A program made the translations under genes and the position numbers. A model generated the notes under the pieces. It was not told where the DNA came from. It saw nothing but the letters and a program-made list of their open reading frames with translations, and did no database searches. Of a DNA stretch of 14,327 bases, positions 1 to 9,497 are shown in pieces. This DNA is from Fomitopsis serialis. Taxonomy: Eukaryota > Basidiomycota > Agaricomycetes > Polyporales > Fomitopsidaceae. The DNA is taken from NCBI RefSeq assembly GCF_022376445.1, contig NW_025955694.1:1-14327 (forward strand), read 5' to 3'. Every line of letters starts with the position of its first letter. Position 1 is the first letter of the stretch.

Positions 1-341
1 CTGGGATGATGGTGGCGTCTGGGTCGAGCTCGTTGTCGTGGCAGTCTACTAACGCGGGTCGTGTGTCGGAAGTTCTTCGAACGCAGCCATGTTCGTCGAG
101 GTCGGGTTCGAGTCATGCGTCACTCTTCGGGGCGTCACGCTTCGCGATAGCGGTTGCGAAGCTCGGGCGAGATGCTCAACACTCCTCGATGGTCAGCGGG
201 ACCGTTGGCGTGCTCATGGAGCTTGAAGACGGACTCGGCCAGCTGGGCCTGAACTACAGGTGCAAGATTCGTATACGAGCCGTCCCGGTTCTTAAACTTC
301 GTAGGCGCTGCTCCGAAGTTTCGGGTCGTCGGGTGCATAGG
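1..341 (-). pseudogene. Ty3/gypsy-type Gag-Pol, downstream fragment separated from its gag by the LTR insertion
   Basis: This is the continuation, on the minus strand, of the Gag gene at 10522-11764. The right-hand piece ends with residues FANVRDA. The left-hand piece resumes with TYAP, then in another frame TTRNFGA, a run ending LAPVVQAQLAESVF, and a segment ending LSISPELRNRYREA. In basidiomycete Ty3/gypsy polyproteins I know a similar string (dATYaPP..RNF, LLSISPEVR..YREAVTPRR) in the Gag-to-protease linker. The frame is broken at least twice: in the GGG run at 331-333, where two extra C on the minus strand would restore TYAP-PTTRNFG, and at the TGA at 135-137, where one extra base would restore REAVTPRRV. 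A third break is suspected at the TAG at 49-51. The breaks may be decay or assembly indels. The protease and RT parts would lie left of the window. Confidence 0.8.
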
Positions 342-345
342 TCGC
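342..345. repeat. Target-site duplication, left copy (TCGC)
   Basis: TCGC directly abuts the outer end of the left LTR and is repeated directly outside the right LTR at 10522-10525. Removing the element plus one copy joins the two gag-pol halves as GAC-GCG-A|CC-TAT, reading D-A-T-Y, which fits the host gene. Confidence 0.9.
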
Positions 346-690
346 TGTGTAGCTCGGGAGTGTGGTACCCCCGGGCGCGATGTTCGAGGGGTGGGTCATT
401 TCGCTGTCCCAGATTGGAGGTGACATGGGTGGAAGGGGTTTGAGAGTGGAGGGGAGATGTGCCGAGAAATGATCTTGCAACGATGCCTCAGGGTTACTGA
501 CCTTGTCCTCGGTTCTCCAAGCCTCGCTGACGACTCCGTTCCCAACTCGCTCCGTGGACTCTAAAGCTCTGTCTCGTTCTTGTCCTTGTTCTCGTTCCGA
601 AGGTGCCCACTCTGGCTCTGCAGTCGCTGCCCTTCAAGTCGCTAAACTCGTTCCGCGGTTGTCTCGTTCTCGTTCCGGTCGCCTTCCTTG

Positions 691-916
691 CGCGGGTTCC
701 TGTGTCGTTCCGCAAGCTCCTACGCTCGTTCCGCGAGCTCCTACGCTCGTTCCACGAGCTCCTACGCTCGTTCTGCAGCCGCCTATGCTCGTTCCGCGAG
801 CTCCTGTACTCGTTCCGAGAGCTCCTGTACTCGTTCCGCGAGCTTCTGTACTCGTTCCGCAGGCTCCCGTACTCGTTCCGCAAGCTCCTGTACTCGTTCC
901 GCGAGTCCCTGTCCGG
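691..916 (-). repeat. 21-bp tandem array inside the 3' LTR
   Basis: Ten full units of the GTTCCGCGAGCTCCTGTACTC type start at 707 and follow every 21 bp to 916, preceded by a damaged unit at 691-706. On the minus strand each unit gives a heptapeptide of the RNEYRSS type. This is the same array as 9849-10079. Confidence 0.93.
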
Positions 917-1180
917 GTCCTGTATCCTCCGAGCTGTCCTGGCCTCCAAGCGTAGGACTGTCTTTTCTCGATTACGTGGCACCGTGCACGTCCGAAGATC
1001 CTTGATTGCCCAAGAAGGTCACTGTTGACCAACCCGGGGAGCTCTCCCATCCAACAAATGTATGAGGGACCCACAAGCTGTGCTCGCAGATGTCTAGATT
1101 CGGAGGTGGGGAGAACTGAGCTATGTACATGTCTTCGTGGCACTGTATGCCGCCGAAGCTGACTAATAGTAGGTACTTGC

Positions 1181-1186
1181 TATATA
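1181..1186 (-). promoter_or_regulatory. TATA-like box in the 3' LTR
   Basis: The context CCATATATAGC on the minus strand lies about 170 nt inside the upstream end of the LTR. It is identical to the box at 10349-10354 in the 5' LTR, which is the copy expected to drive transcription. Confidence 0.5.
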
Positions 1187-1334
1187 TGGTAAGTAATGCG
1201 AAATCGCACGAAGTCCGTCAGGTACAATAGAAATGTGGGTATCGGAAGGAATAGCGAAGGTTGTCAATATGCTCGGAGGGAATGGCACTGACCAGGTAGC
1301 TCAAAATAAGGGATATACGTACTGTCCGGGCCTA

Positions 1335-1353
1335 TGTGGGGGCACTCCCCACA
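1335..1353 (-). promoter_or_regulatory. Terminal hairpin of the LTR (3' LTR copy)
   Basis: The LTR edge reads, on the minus strand, TGTGGGG-AGTGC-CCCCACA, a perfect 7-bp inverted repeat with a 5-nt loop. The right LTR carries the same structure at 10502-10521 with one extra G. Being at the exact end that integrase binds, it could be part of the terminal recognition sequence. Confidence 0.6.
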
Positions 1354-1363
1354 TCTCCCCCTT
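1354..1363 (-). other. Polypurine tract (plus-strand DNA primer)
   Basis: On the minus strand AAGGGGGAGA directly precedes the LTR start TGTGGGG. An all-purine stretch abutting the 3' LTR is the expected second-strand priming site, and with the PBS at the other end it fixes the element's orientation. Confidence 0.88.
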
Positions 1364-1372
1364 ACTCGAATT

Positions 1373-1390
1373 GTGACCGTCCCCGGTCAC
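1373..1390. other. Small hairpin next to the polypurine tract
   Basis: GTGACCG-TCCC-CGGTCAC is a perfect 7-bp stem with a 4-nt loop, 10 bp inside the PPT. A second smaller one (AATGAC-GCGA-GTCATT) lies at 1446-1461. Function unknown; they lie in the probable 3' untranslated end of the element. Confidence 0.5.
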
Positions 1391-4300
1391 CCACTCCCCG
1401 CCGCGACAGCAACACTGCCTAACCAAGAGCGATCCATTGCACATGAATGACGCGAGTCATTAGCTTGCCTCTTCTATATGTGTCCCCAAACTCCGCTTCA
1501 CCGTCGTGCACCGTTCCTCGTCAAGCCAGCCGCAGTCTCGATTGTCTGACAATTGCCCTCTCTGGTTCTGCACGGCAGGTACTCCACATCCGATGCCCGT
1601 TCTCATCCAAGTGCAGCAGCTGGACTATTTTCATCGCAGACCTTTCTGGGACCTGAGCTCAGCGCACTCGACCAGTAGCACTCTCCGGCGAGTCCAGTCT
1701 ATGATCGTCCGCGACGGTCGCGTTGCCCGAGGCCATCGTGTCGTCCCTCGCCTGCTGTGCGCCGGTACGTCGATTGTTCCGGTCGATGTTGTCTGCGGTG
1801 TTCCTCTCGTCGCACCTAACTGCGCATGAACCACCGCGCAACTGGATCTGCCTATAACCGCCTCTTCGATCGTCGCCGGAAGAATTCGATGATCCACTGC
1901 CGTGTCTCGAGGTGACAAAGCTACTAGCCGTCATCGTGCGCTTCGTCCGGGATGTTCAGCTCGGCCGACCCAACGAGTAGCACTCTGCAGCCCACGTTCC
2001 CGCTCGACCACCCTGTCCGGCTGACCACAGGTCTACCTCGTTCCGAGCTCCCCCATACTCGATCCGCACTCTGTGTCGCTCACGTTCGCGGACCGTGCGT
2101 TTGGGTTCCTGGCGCCTGCTTGCCAGTCTCCACTGTCGAGTCCTCGGCGCTCCTTGGCTATCCGACATCTACCCGATCGTACCGTCGTGTACCAGTACTC
2201 GCTAGCCTTCGCTCCGCTCGTATCTCGTCACGGCGTGTGTCGTCCTCTGGACCATTGTCTGCCGCTCACTTCGCGCAGGGCACTCGGCTTCGGCTCGGCG
2301 ATGTTCCCATAGCCGCGCCGTCCTCCAATGTGCAGCATGCGACGAGGTCGTCCTCGGGTGCCTGTTCTGGCCCGTCGAACTGCCGAAGTCTCCGAGAGCC
2401 ACGCTCTCCTTGCTCTCTTCAATCTCACCTCCTCCGCCGGTAGCGCTTGAACTGCAGCTGAATCTGCACGTCACTTTGGGTGCAGTGTCCGTGTAGGTCG
2501 ACCGTGATCAATATCCCGCTGACTTCAGGCGTTCGCTCCTCGACGTAGGTCCAGTCGACCAGACGTCCGTCCTGAGTCCTCGCACCTAGCTGTCCTGTAA
2601 CTTGCGCAGCCGAGCGACCTCGCTTCAAGTTGTCCCTCTTCTAAGCTAAGCTTGCCCATGGTCGTCTCGCTGGCGGTAGTATGCACGACTGCCATCCCGA
2701 TCTGCACGGTACGTCCGCAATTCGCGAATGGTCCGGTTGCTGGCTATCTCCATAAACCACATGCACCCGGTCGGTTCGCCATCCCGGCGTACTGCTCGTC
2801 CATTCGTACTTGGAGCGCGCGTCGTCTGGGCCGCTTGACAACCCTTCCGCGGCGGCATGTCCGGCCCTCACGTCTCCCAGGCCGGTACGTTCATCCGCCG
2901 CTCCCCATACTCGGCTCGACGCTCACCCCAGTTCACCTGCTGCTGCTGCACCGGTACCCGCGTCCTTGCCATGGTATGTGCTGAGTCCGTGAAGGTTGCT
3001 CGCTGATCCCGGGCCCTGACTGTAGCACCAGTTCACTACACCGTCTCTCGTGGTATCCGCACCGCCCACCGTACTCCTCCGTGTGCAGGATTTTCTCCAC
3101 CTGCGTCGCTGCACGAGATATCCAGTACGTCGTGAGGGTCGGTTGACGGCTGATCTGTGACCCCAACTTGCCAGACCGCTTCGCCGCAGCCTCCCCGTGT
3201 ACGGTTCTTGCTCACGTTGTGCGTCTGTTTCTTCCGCATGTTGACGATGTTTGGCTGAAGCTTCCCTCGCCCTTCATCCCCCGCGGGTCCCACTATCGCC
3301 CACCATCCGTCCTTCAGCTCTCTCGTACTCGGCTCATTCTGGCCCTGGCTCTCTCCCAGCCGCGTGTGCGTGTCTGCTCCTGCGGGTATGTCCTCACGTC
3401 GCCAGAGTTCGGCTGGCTGATCTCGAGCAGGTTCACTTGTAGAATCGGACTCGCGACTGCGCTCAGTGCGTACTCGCCCGTCCTCTCGCTCGGCCTCCAT
3501 CGCGCCGTGAGCTCGTACGGCCCCTCCCGCTCCCGTTGCAATAGTTTTCGTCATGTCTGCGGATCCATTTGGCTGGTTGACTTCGAAATCCTGCTCGAGG
3601 TCCCTCCTGCCGTCCAACTCCGATGCCTGCGCAACGTCCTCCCACCGTTACGTGTCTCGTCTGGTATGTCGGTGAGCCCCAGTCCTCGGCTACTTGGTCC
3701 CGAACGAGTTCACTGTAGGACGTCGCTCCCCCGTCTTGCGCCACTCCCTCTCTCTCGTACTTGACATCCCTCTCTCCATATGCGTGCTTGACGCCTCGGC
3801 TGGACCCTGGACTCTGCGCTCTGAAGCTCGCGCCTGGTCCGTGTCGTCCTGCCCTTGCGCCAGCTCGTCCGCTGCGGAGTGTTCTGGAGGTAGTCTATCG
3901 GTCCACGCGAGCCCCGTTGGTGCTGACCTCGCCCCTGTTCACCTGTACGGCTTGACTCGTGGTCGCCGTCCGCATGCACTCGACCGTCCCCTCTGCTTGG
4001 TCTGCGTGTACTCGTCCATCGCCTCCGTATCCTCGGCCCCTGTCCCTGGTCCGTCTTTTCTGGTTCCTACTGGGCTCCGGTTCTCCTGTGCCTGCCCCGG
4101 CTTCCGACGAAACCCCTCATCAGGTTCTGCGGCCGGGTTCGCCCGCTTGCCAACTGAGCTCGTTCGCCGTAATAACATTCTCAGCGTCGTGCCTCTCTCG
4201 TGTGCATGTTCGACTGGTTCCCGACGCAGGCGTCCATGGCAGTCTGAGGCCTACGCCTCCCTTCTCGCTCGCTTGCGTCTCGAATAGCGCTCGTTCCCGG

Positions 4301-5879
4301 ACCTTGCCTCATCGCTTCGCAAGAGCGTTTCGAGTCGCACTTGAGGTTCATGGAATATCTCGTCTCGCCACACTTGGTACGCCCGCAAGACGGCTCTGAC
4401 CTCGCTTCACTTCGCTTGAGATGTCTCGACTCGCCAGGCCGATACAGGGCGACCGGTACATGCCTCCGCATCAACCCAGACCCGACTGCTGTACGTGCCC
4501 CGCGATCCCCCGCTTCGCTTGATCGATCCGCCACTGCTTTCCGGCCTGAGGTCGTGCTCCATCACCAATTATGCTGTTGGTCTTTGCCTTCGGTGTACTC
4601 CATTCCTCGCCGGCCTCCGCCCATCCGTGCTCTGGTCTCGAGCCCTCGTTCCCCTGCTCTGCCACTGAGTCGTCTCCCTCCGCTCATCGTTGCCTCGCAG
4701 CTGTACTGGTCCTCGCCTGTGACAACCACCTCCGATCGCTCGAGTACCGCCCGTCACTTCCCGTAGCGCATGTCGCCCAATAGTATTGCATGCGAACAGG
4801 CTGGATAGACCGGGGGTCCTGTTCGACCTCAAGAAACGTGACTCGGGGATGGCGTCTTCGTCCTCCGCAACTTGAGAGACTAGTCGCCCAGTAGTGAACT
4901 GCGCAGGCCCTAGTCCATACACTTGGACAGTGGTCACCCCGGGTCCTCTCTTCCCTAGCTCCGCCTCCTCCGACTGGCTATCGTCGATATCCCGGACCTC
5001 GGCACGCTTGCTGTCGGCAGTCTTGTACCTCGCCCCTGCAGCTTGTAGATGCGCATCGAACCATTCACCGTAAGGAATCTCCTCGCGAGTCCGTTCTGCT
5101 CCCTCGCTCTGGCCAGCTGCCCGTGCGTGTGTGCCTCGACTGCGTCCTGTGGTTGGATGTCCCGCTACCTGCTCGTCTGGAACTCGTCTCATGGCCTCCA
5201 CGAGCCCTCCAACCTTCCCGTGTTCCTTCCGTCCCGCGCCACTGTCGTCGTCCGCACGCTTTCGATACCGAGGTTCGCCCGCCGTTCCTTCCGCGACACG
5301 GTCTCCGCTTGTTGCGGATTGTTTCGCGCATCGCCAGGCAATCTCGAGTGTCGACCTGCATCCGGACGTCCCATCCCTCCACACGTTCCTCCTGTAGCTC
5401 TCGTTGCCTGTCTGAATCCGCGGCTTGTCGTCTCGACACATCCGAGATCCGTCTCGCTCTCGTTGTTCCTCCGGCGCATCTCCGTCTCTGAGCTCGCCCG
5501 TGCGTACCCGCAACTGCTCGGCTGTCCGTGCTCTCGCTCCCGTATCCGCGTCCCGTCTCGCTAGACAGAACTTGCTGGCTCGCCGTGACTTCCGAGTGGG
5601 CGTGCCTTGACTCTCCCGTAGGCGTGAGGGTTCGGCTCGTCCGTCTGTTGTAGGTAGCCTCGCAATAGATGCTCTTCACTTCGACCGACCGCGTGACTCG
5701 AGCTCGACTTCCTGTACCCGCGTCCTCGATACGTCCCGTCATGTCCAGCTGTACTTCTGAATGCCAGTTGCCTCGCTCCTCCGCTGGTCCTGGTCACTCA
5801 CAGCAGGCTCTAACTCCGCATCATGTCGGCCCTCTCCCACTTCCGATCCTTGTAGACGCCGGTTGTCCTTCCCTCCTCC
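1391..5879 (-). other. Left interior of the element: fragmented minus-strand frames, product unrecognised
   Basis: This 4.5 kb holds no recognisable gene. Minus-strand open frames overlap and hand over from one to the next: 5879-5742 (46 codons in the frame of the long upstream ORF until a TGA at 5739-5741), 5742-5065 (225 codons), 5513-4569 (314 codons) and 3617-3036 (193 codons). Shorter ones lie further left. The predicted peptides are rich in Arg, Gly, Glu, Ser and Thr. None shows a reverse transcriptase, RNase H, integrase or protease signature. The plus strand is clearly pyrimidine-rich (20 and 21 purines in two 60-nt lines counted, 3241-3300 and 5401-5460), as in the adjoining long ORF. 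The region could be the broken continuation of one very long frame or a non-coding filler. Plus-strand frames of up to about 200 codons look like shadows. Confidence 0.5.
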
Positions 5880-8800
5880 TTAGATCGCGTCGGAAGGGAC
5901 GTTGTTCCCACTGAAGCCTCGCGTACGTGAACGGTCTCCTTCCGTGCGAATACAATGGCCCAGGCTCGCGAGAACAACGGTCCCGCAAGCCAGCGACTGG
6001 TCGTGGGGCTTTGTCGGTGATTCCAGCCTCCGTTGAGACTCGTCCGAATGTTGACGTTCCCTTCGCGTCCTGATTCCTTCCCTCCGAGGACCATCCCGCC
6101 CGGCAATGCTTCGTCTCGCCGTCTTCCTTAACTCGTCTTGTTTCCTCCGTAACGCGCCGTGCTCGAACCCCGTCCTTTCTGTGTCCGTCGCTAGACTCTC
6201 GATGCTATCCTTCCTGCTTCCGCATGCCGTTCGTTCCGACGCAATGCACTGGCGTGAATTGCGGCACCAGCTCGCCTGCCTCGTCAGCTCTTCCCTTGGA
6301 ACAGGTCCGTGAGTGAGCGTTCCCTCCGGTAACGAGTTTGCGATCGCCGAGTCCGCCTGCTGGCACCTCGGTGCTTGCATGTCAATGCCCAGACCCGCTG
6401 CATCGCCTTCGTTCCGTCGTGACTGTTCCGGCGACTCACTTGCCCATAGATCAGTCCATCCCATTCCTCTGGAGACATTGACATCCTGCGTATCCCTGGG
6501 TCGCTCGCCTCGAGTGTCTGCTTCACTTCGGATTAGGACCTCCTGATCGTGGCACTCCAACTTGTACGTCTCGTACGCGGTTCCCTCTGATCTTACGGTC
6601 TGGCAACCATGAACCGCCGTAGGGCATCTCGCGCTTTGCCCGATAGAACCGAGTGCGTACAGGTTAGTAGTATTGAAGAGACGCGGGAACTGCGAGAACG
6701 CCCGCGCCGAATCTTCGACTTGAGTGACCAGCGAGACGCCAGTAGGCTGTGCAGACCGTGGTTCGGGCGCTTGAGCGATCGTCTCTCGCCTGAGTCCTCT
6801 CTCCACCGACTCTATCTGCGACTGCTTGTAGTCCTCGCCCCGGTTCCCGTCGTACTGTCTCTCGTGCATCGCGATGATGCCCCCTTCTTGGGCCCTCGCC
6901 AGATTGGCGCACTCCCGGCCGCAGTCGCGTCCATCACCGATCCGCTGTGTGCTCAAAAGAAGCGCGTCGTCAACTCCGAGCTCCAATGTGCTCGTCGCAT
7001 GCTCCTGCCCATACAAGACCGTTCTCGCGGAGGGAGATGAATGTCCGGGGTACGCGTAGTCGGTGGAGGAGACCCCATAGGTGAGTTCAATCTCTGTCGC
7101 TCGAATCACGACCCCTCTGAACGCCTGCGCCTGTCGCTCCTGCTCCTTACGCGTATCAAGCGCGTCCGCCGTTGCGCCGTCTCGTGCTAGAGTATCTTCC
7201 CGGACGTCTAACGCGTACGTCTCCTCCGCCTGCATGCATGGTGCGCCTCGTGGAGTTGCCGTGGAGTCTTCGGCTAGCGAGGAGAGTGGACCGCTGCCTG
7301 TCGGATGGCATCTCCCGGTACGCCCATCCTCTACCGATGTTATCGCGACTCGCCTCGTCACCCGCGACACCTGTGCAGCTTGCTGATATAGCCTCAGCCG
7401 GTCGTTTCCAGTTTTGAAGACTCGTCTCGCCGCGACCAAGAACTCTCCGACCTCTTGCTGTTCCCTGCTGCATGCGCTACCAGTGGCTGCACTTGAAGTC
7501 TCACCGCCCGCCATCCTCTTCTCGTCACGGCCTAGCTCGCCGTCGAAATCCCGGCCTTCCGCAATACCCGTCGCCGCTAGGTCCTTGCATGCAACCCCCG
7601 CCCGCCGTGAGTCTCTCTCTCGTGGTCCTAGCCCGTCTCGCCCGCTCGACGCCCCGCTTGTGCCGCGTCCAGAAGTCTCCATTCTCTCGTCATTCTCTCG
7701 TCCGATGTTGCTTACACTCGAGTATCCGTAGGTCCGCACTAGGTCGACTAGGTGCGGCGCTTCCGTTCCTCCTCGGTCTCCTCGTATCAGAGCCAGTACC
7801 TCGCCGAACGGGGTCCTGTGTCGGCAACCGACCACTGCAGGGCACGCGCCGCCCCTCGTAGCGATTCCGCCGGTGAGTGTAACCTCCGTAATCACATCCC
7901 GCGCCTGCCCTGATGCTTGCGTTTCCGTCCTGGTTTGCTCCTTGGGCCGCGGGGGATCGTCCTCGACCGTAAAGAGGTGGTCTGTCGTGTACGCCTCCGC
8001 CGCGGTCTGCACCTCAGCCAATGGCATCTGCTGGCTCGCCTCCCGCGCTCGCCCCTTTCGCTCGCGCATACCCTCGTGCTCCATGCTAGTGTCGCTCATA
8101 TGCCCTGTTCCCTGAATCCCCTGGTCGCGTGCTTGGTTACTCGCTGGGCGCCAGGATCTGCCGGTCGTACATTCGCTCCGACTCTTGTATGCTGACTTGG
8201 GGCTGACGTTCACAAGCTGGCGCAGTGGCGTTCGCGAAGCTGATTGCTTGTCCTGCCCTCTGCTCGCCGCTGCAACTCCTTCCGACCTGTCGTACTGGTG
8301 CGCCGTCGCTTGCTCCGAGTTCGCGGGACTGACAGTCGCGTCCGAAGGTATTGCGTCACTAAGCTGCGTGGCCGTGATCCTAGCGAGTCTATCTCCCGCA
8401 GGCCCGTTGTCTCGCTCGAACGTCCTCGCTGTGAGCCTCAATATCTCGAGGAAGAACTCGTCGAGCGGATGTGGACTGCTCCCCGACGTGTCCGTAGGTA
8501 CCTTTGTGATAGAGCCTCCATAACCCACGTACGCCTGCCTACTAGCTCTTCTATCCATCGTGTGTCGCCCTCGCAAACCGGCAGTTATACCTCTGCGCGT
8601 GCCTCCAGATGCAAGTATGCTTAAACCGTCGTTACTCGTGTTCGCCCTGGCTCTCGCCGTCATGGTGAGGCTCTTATGCGGAGTAGCTTCTTCGTGTTTC
8701 CTCGCCGCGAGAGTTGCTACTCCACTCCAGAACTCGCGAAGCCCGAGTGAGCTGCCTCGCTGAGCATGCGGGTGTACGGTGACGTGGGCGTCCGGGTCGG

Positions 8801-9359
8801 GTGTCCTGCCAGTACCGCGAGAGGCGTCCTCCACTAAGTTGCTGCCCGTACGCGCAGGGACTCGCTCCTGTATACATGTCGTCGTCTTCAGTCTCTGTCC
8901 GTCCGCGGCAATGCTCGAGCGTGCGGCTGGTCGAGCCTCGTGAACGCTGTGGTTCCGCATCTGTGTGGATTGGGCGATAATGCTGCTTGCGATGAATGTG
9001 TGCTTCGCGAGATGATCGTCGCCTGCCTGTGCCGTAACTGGCTCGAAGTTCACAGTCACGCGTCCCGTAGCTCGCTCGTAATTCTGGGTTGCAGATGCTG
9101 AGGCTGTGAAGACGCCGTCGAGTGTGTACGTGCTGTTGTCTCCGAGACCACTAGTCACCGACTCCGTAATAGACCCGAACCGTACCGTTGCCCCGGTTGA
9201 TCTCGCGACTACGTCTGCTGCGCGCGTTGGCGTCGATTCCGCATGCACCGTAATGGTGGACTGGTGATGGAGGGTATAGTAGATGGTGGCTCGCCTGTAC
9301 ACAGTCCCGGTAGTGACTCTGGCCGTGTCTTGATCGCGCGCGGCGGGCCCTCGTTCCAT
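5880..9359 (-). CDS. Very long ORF of the LTR element, protein of unknown function
   Basis: From the first ATG downstream of the primer binding site (9359) this frame runs 1,159 codons to a TAA at 5880-5882. It is also open upstream through the PBS into the LTR, with another ATG at 9581, so the true start is uncertain. I do not recognise the product. It is rich in Arg, Thr, Ala, Ser, Glu and Gly and poor in Trp and hydrophobic runs, so probably largely disordered. No membrane segment, signal peptide, zinc knuckle or catalytic motif is visible. Other frames here are broken every 60-140 codons, so an opening this long is unlikely to be chance. Numbering residues back to the start of the open frame at 9701, positions 828-866 (TYALDV ... 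FRGVVI) resemble residues 272-310 of the nearby Gag. By position it should be the element's Gag or Gag-like polyprotein; that is inference. Confidence 0.55.
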   Translation of the reverse strand: MERGPAARDQDTARVTTGTVYRRATIYYTLHHQSTITVHAESTPTRAADVVARSTGATVRFGSITESVTSGLGDNSTYTLDGVFTASASATQNYERATGRVTVNFEPVTAQAGDDHLAKHTFIASSIIAQSTQMRNHSVHEARPAARSSIAADGQRLKTTTCIQERVPARTGSNLVEDASRGTGRTPDPDAHVTVHPHAQRGSSLGLREFWSGVATLAARKHEEATPHKSLTMTARARANTSNDGLSILASGGTRRGITAGLRGRHTMDRRASRQAYVGYGGSITKVPTDTSGSSPHPLDEFFLEILRLTARTFERDNGPAGDRLARITATQLSDAIPSDATVSPANSEQATAHQYDRSEGVAAASRGQDKQSASRTPLRQLVNVSPKSAYKSRSECTTGRSWRPASNQARDQGIQGTGHMSDTSMEHEGMRERKGRAREASQQMPLAEVQTAAEAYTTDHLFTVEDDPPRPKEQTRTETQASGQARDVITEVTLTGGIATRGGACPAVVGCRHRTPFGEVLALIRGDRGGTEAPHLVDLVRTYGYSSVSNIGRENDERMETSGRGTSGASSGRDGLGPRERDSRRAGVACKDLAATGIAEGRDFDGELGRDEKRMAGGETSSAATGSACSREQQEVGEFLVAARRVFKTGNDRLRLYQQAAQVSRVTRRVAITSVEDGRTGRCHPTGSGPLSSLAEDSTATPRGAPCMQAEETYALDVREDTLARDGATADALDTRKEQERQAQAFRGVVIRATEIELTYGVSSTDYAYPGHSSPSARTVLYGQEHATSTLELGVDDALLLSTQRIGDGRDCGRECANLARAQEGGIIAMHERQYDGNRGEDYKQSQIESVERGLRRETIAQAPEPRSAQPTGVSLVTQVEDSARAFSQFPRLFNTTNLYALGSIGQSARCPTAVHGCQTVRSEGTAYETYKLECHDQEVLIRSEADTRGERPRDTQDVNVSRGMGWTDLWASESPEQSRRNEGDAAGLGIDMQAPRCQQADSAIANSLPEGTLTHGPVPREELTRQASWCRNSRQCIASERTACGSRKDSIESLATDTERTGFEHGALRRKQDELRKTARRSIAGRDGPRREGIRTRRERQHSDESQRRLESPTKPHDQSLACGTVVLASLGHCIRTEGDRSRTRGFSGNNVPSDAI

Positions 9360-9479
9360 ATGTGACGTACTCGTAGTGGATGGGAAGCCAATGTATTGGA
9401 TGGTGGGTGCTTGCCTGTGCTGTGAATGCGATGACGCGAAGCTATAGGCGGAGCGGAAGAAGCATGAATAGGATACCAC

Positions 9480-9497
9480 CCCTCGCGGTGGGCTCCA
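9480..9497 (-). other. Primer binding site
   Basis: On the minus strand TGGAGCCCACCGCGAGGG starts 2 nt after the 5' LTR ends in CA. The leading TGG fits pairing with a tRNA 3' CCA end. I could not assign the tRNA. The site overlaps a CCACC/GGTGG inverted repeat (loop of 6) on the same strand. Confidence 0.75.

Larger units (their letters stand above)
346..1353 (-). repeat. 3' LTR (left copy), 1008 bp
   Basis: Direct repeat of 9500-10521 over its full length, with TGTGTAGC at the left edge and CCCCACA at the right. It is 14 nt shorter than the other copy. Aligning the two by eye gives 12 indel events and no base substitution. This copy lacks bases at eleven of the twelve and has one extra T near 1235. 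The 21-bp array is disrupted here at 690-706 but intact in the other LTR, which suggests that this copy is the one carrying the deletions. A TATATA lies at 1181-1186. Confidence 0.95.

Noticed and set aside
691..916. Regularly spaced repeats in the LTR as a CRISPR-like array
   Set aside because: The 21-bp units are contiguous, with no unique spacers, and lie within a eukaryotic LTR.
494..982. Minus-strand frames across the LTR tandem array as a protein-coding gene of RNEYRSS heptads
   Set aside because: No ATG opens the frame in either LTR copy and it ends differently in the two copies because of indels; kept as a repeat only.
3168..4287. Plus-strand frames of about 200 codons within the element interior
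   Set aside because: They are antisense to the element, Ser/Pro/Leu/Arg-rich as expected from a pyrimidine-rich strand, and show no domain.
6940..6975. G-V-D-D followed by ALLLS in the long ORF (residues 909-917), resembling the reverse transcriptase YxDD box
   Set aside because: No Tyr/Phe in first position and none of the surrounding RT blocks are present, so it is probably chance.
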